Source: Paracoccaceae bacterium (GTDB lineage Bacteria > Pseudomonadota > Alphaproteobacteria > Rhodobacterales > Rhodobacteraceae). From it: DNA of 64,000 bases. The stretch's first letter is position 1; every line of letters starts with the position of its first letter. Positions 62,190 to 64,000 of the stretch are shown here, piece by piece. Location: the NCBI GenBank assembly GCA_003605175.1, contig QWDA01000006.1, forward strand, positions 62,001 to 126,000. Reading direction: 5' to 3'. The notes under the pieces were generated by a model. The model did no database searches and was not told where the DNA came from. It worked only from the letters and a program-made list of their open reading frames with translations. Made by a program: the position numbers and the translations under genes.

Positions 62190-62812
62190 TCGACCGCCTC
62201 GTCGAAACCGCTGCGCTCGGCACCGGCGGCGGGCCGCGCCCGGAACGGCATCAGGTCGAGCGTCTCGGCCTCGGGCAGGCCCAGGTCGATATGGGTCGCC
62301 AGAACCGCGATCCCGCCCTCGGCCAGATGCGCGCGCACCGTCCGGGCGAACAGCGCCACCGCCGTCGCGTCCAGCGACACCGTGGGCTCGTCGAGAATCC
62401 AGATCGGCCGCCCGGTGACCAGAAGCCGCGCCAGCCCCAGCCGCCGCTTCTGCCCGGCCGACAGGTTCTGCGCCATCCGCCCCGCCAGCTCGGTCAGTTC
62501 GAACGCCTCTAGCGCTGTCGCCATCGACCGCCGGCCATGGAGCGCCGCCCAGAAGGCCAGGTTCTCCGCCACGGTCAGCGTCGGCTTCAGCCCGTCGGCA
62601 TGGGCCGCATAGGCCATGCTCTCGGGCGCGACCGCGATCTCGCCCGCCACCGGCGGCTGCAAGCCCGCAAGCGTCCTGAGAAGCGTCGTCTTGCCCGACC
62701 CGTTCGGCCCCCGCAGCACCAGCGCCTGCCCCGGCGCGAGCGCGAAGCTCACCCCTTCGAGCAGGATCGCGCCGCCACGGGCGCAGGCCAGTCCGGAGAC
62801 CTTCAGTTCCAT
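62186..62812 (-). CDS. ccmA: Heme exporter ATP-binding protein CcmA
   Basis: 208 residues from [20 protein letters not shown]; the frame continues upstream but the start after the coding-like gap is preferred on length. ABC ATPase motifs are [12 protein letters not shown] (Walker A), [16 protein letters not shown] (signature), [11 protein letters not shown] (Walker B) and LATHIDLGL (switch His). It powers release of holo-CcmE during c-type cytochrome biogenesis and is the first gene of the ccm operon. Confidence 0.96.
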   Translation of the reverse strand: MELKVSGLACARGGAILLEGVSFALAPGQALVLRGPNGSGKTTLLRTLAGLQPPVAGEIAVAPESMAYAAHADGLKPTLTVAENLAFWAALHGRRSMATALEAFELTELAGRMAQNLSAGQKRRLGLARLLVTGRPIWILDEPTVSLDATAVALFARTVRAHLAEGGIAVLATHIDLGLPEAETLDLMPFRARPAAGAERSGFDEAVE

Positions 62813-62899
62813 GAAACCCGGCTTAGGCGAAACCCCGCCGGGATGCGACATCATTCGGCGGATGCGCCCCGGCCCCGCCACGCGCGCCGGGGCCCGGTC

Positions 62900-64000
62900 T
62901 CAGACCGCCTTCTTCAGCGCCTCGACCAGATCGGTCTTTTCCCAGGAAAAGCCGCCATCGTTCTCTGGCGCCCGGCCGAAATGGCCATAGGCCGCGGTCC
63001 GCGCATAGATCGGCCGGTTGAGCTGCAGATGCTCGCGGATGCCGCGCGGCGAAAGATCCATCACCCTCGGGATCGCCGCCTCGATCGCCGCCTCGTCCAC
63101 CGTGCCGGTGCCGTGCAGGTCGGCATAGATCGATAGGGGCTTCGCCACGCCGATCGCGTAGGAGACCTGCAGGGTGCAGCGCTTGGCCAGCCCCGCTGCG
63201 ACCACGTTCTTCGCGAGGTACCGCGCCGCATAGGCCGCCGAGCGGTCCACCTTGGTCGGGTCCTTGCCCGAGAACGCCCCGCCCCCGTGCGGCGCCGCGC
63301 CGCCATAGGTGTCGACGATGATCTTGCGGCCCGTGAGCCCCGCATCGCCATCCGGCCCGCCGATCACGAAGGTGCCGGTCGGGTTGACCCACCACTCGGT
63401 CTTGTCGGTGAACCATTCGTTCGGCACCACCTCTCGGATATAGGGCTCCACGATGGCGCGGATGTCGTCGGAGGTCTGGTCCTCGCTCGCATGCTGCGTG
63501 GAGAGCACGATCGAGGTCACCTCGACCGGCAGCCCGTCCTCGTAGCGTAGCGAAAGCTGCGACTTGGCGTCGGGGCGCAGCGTCGGCTCGGCGCCGGATT
63601 TCCGCGCCTCCGCCAGCCGCTTCAGGATCTTGTGGGCATAATCGATCGGCGCCGGCATCAGGTCGGGCGTCTCGTCGACCGCATAGCCGAACATGATCCC
63701 CTGGTCGCCCGCGCCGTCCTTGTCGACGCCCTGGGCGATATGCGCCGATTGCTCGTGCAGGAAGTTCAGGACATGGCAGGTGTTCCAGTGGAACTTGTCC
63801 TGCTCGTAGCCGATATCCTTGATGCAGTCCCGGGCGATCTCGCCGATCCGGCCCATGAAATGCTTGAGACGGTCGGTGTCGGAAAGGCCGACCTCGCCGC
63901 CGACAACCACCATGCCCGAGGTTGCGAAGGTCTCGCAGGCGACGCGGGCATTTGCCTCCTCGGTCAGGAAGGCGTCGAGCACCGCATCGGAAATCCGGTC
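62900..64000 (-). CDS. metK: S-adenosylmethionine synthetase (5' end outside window)
   Basis: 367 codons are present; the N-terminal residues (about 20) lie beyond the window edge. The visible start continues [20 protein letters not shown]. Signatures are [20 protein letters not shown] (ATP/Mg2+ site), [41 protein letters not shown] (P-loop-like) and [11 protein letters not shown]. It makes SAM from methionine and ATP. A GC-rich inverted repeat in the gap before ccmA (about 62866-62890) may end its transcript. Any SAM riboswitch upstream would lie outside this window. Confidence 0.97.
   Translation of the reverse strand, partial: DRISDAVLDAFLTEEANARVACETFATSGMVVVGGEVGLSDTDRLKHFMGRIGEIARDCIKDIGYEQDKFHWNTCHVLNFLHEQSAHIAQGVDKDGAGDQGIMFGYAVDETPDLMPAPIDYAHKILKRLAEARKSGAEPTLRPDAKSQLSLRYEDGLPVEVTSIVLSTQHASEDQTSDDIRAIVEPYIREVVPNEWFTDKTEWWVNPTGTFVIGGPDGDAGLTGRKIIVDTYGGAAPHGGGAFSGKDPTKVDRSAAYAARYLAKNVVAAGLAKRCTLQVSYAIGVAKPLSIYADLHGTGTVDEAAIEAAIPRVMDLSPRGIREHLQLNRPIYARTAAYGHFGRAPENDGGFSWEKTDLVEALKKAV

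Overview
This is high-GC alphaproteobacterial chromosome, most likely from the Rhodobacterales (Rhodobacteraceae/Paracoccaceae). The evidence is the ccmABCDG order, the DUF6314, DUF4167 and DUF1223 proteins, a TTAA-N7-TTAA CtrA box, the Hint-domain protein, and an RNA with two CUCCUCCUCCC loops of the kind called cuckoo/CcsR RNA in Rhodobacter. Nothing in the window fixes genus or species.

Layout. Positions 1-6.7 kb hold a tightly overlapping minus-strand operon: SWIM zinc finger, DUF5691, MoxR-type AAA ATPase, DUF5682 and VWA (cut by the window edge). Positions 6.7-8.4 kb are an AT-richer pocket with the cuckoo-type RNA and a small Hint-domain gene. Positions 8.4-15.3 kb are core: a UvrD-type helicase, divergent pyruvate carboxylase and a metallophosphoesterase, then tRNA-Gly(GCC). 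Just after the tRNA comes a scar containing an inverted tRNA 5' fragment, a DUF302 gene remnant and an insertion-sequence-like end.

From about 16 to 36.7 kb the DNA looks accessory. It carries three related adenylate-forming (ANL) enzymes around an outer-membrane barrel and a tripartite tricarboxylate transporter with fused TctA-TctB. It also carries an IS66 remnant, a secreted VWA protein with seven tandem repeats, an adenylation-carrier-reductase protein beside an SDR, two exported paralogues, and a patch of IS5/IS110 debris.

Core genes return at about 36.9 kb: cold shock protein, rsmA, DUF4167, then prmC/prfA/DUF/ribE on the minus strand. A kpsS - export lipoprotein - kpsC capsule set follows, then an N-demethylase-like protein, an EEP-domain protein, an alpha/beta hydrolase-OsmC fusion, bioY, DUF6314, purB, a FliG-like protein, an LpxL-type acyltransferase, DUF1223, acnA, the cytochrome c maturation operon ccmABCDG and metK (cut by the window edge).

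How the genes work together. The capsule genes and the acyltransferase act on the cell surface. pyc, acnA and metK are central metabolism, and prfA/prmC form a release-factor pair. The accessory middle is the most interesting part: four carboxylate-adenylating enzymes within 16 kb, one with its own carrier and reductase domains, next to a carboxylate uptake system. Their substrates cannot be read from sequence. Gene limits were set from stop codons, four-base overlaps and visible Shine-Dalgarno sequences; functions are from recognised motifs, not database searches.
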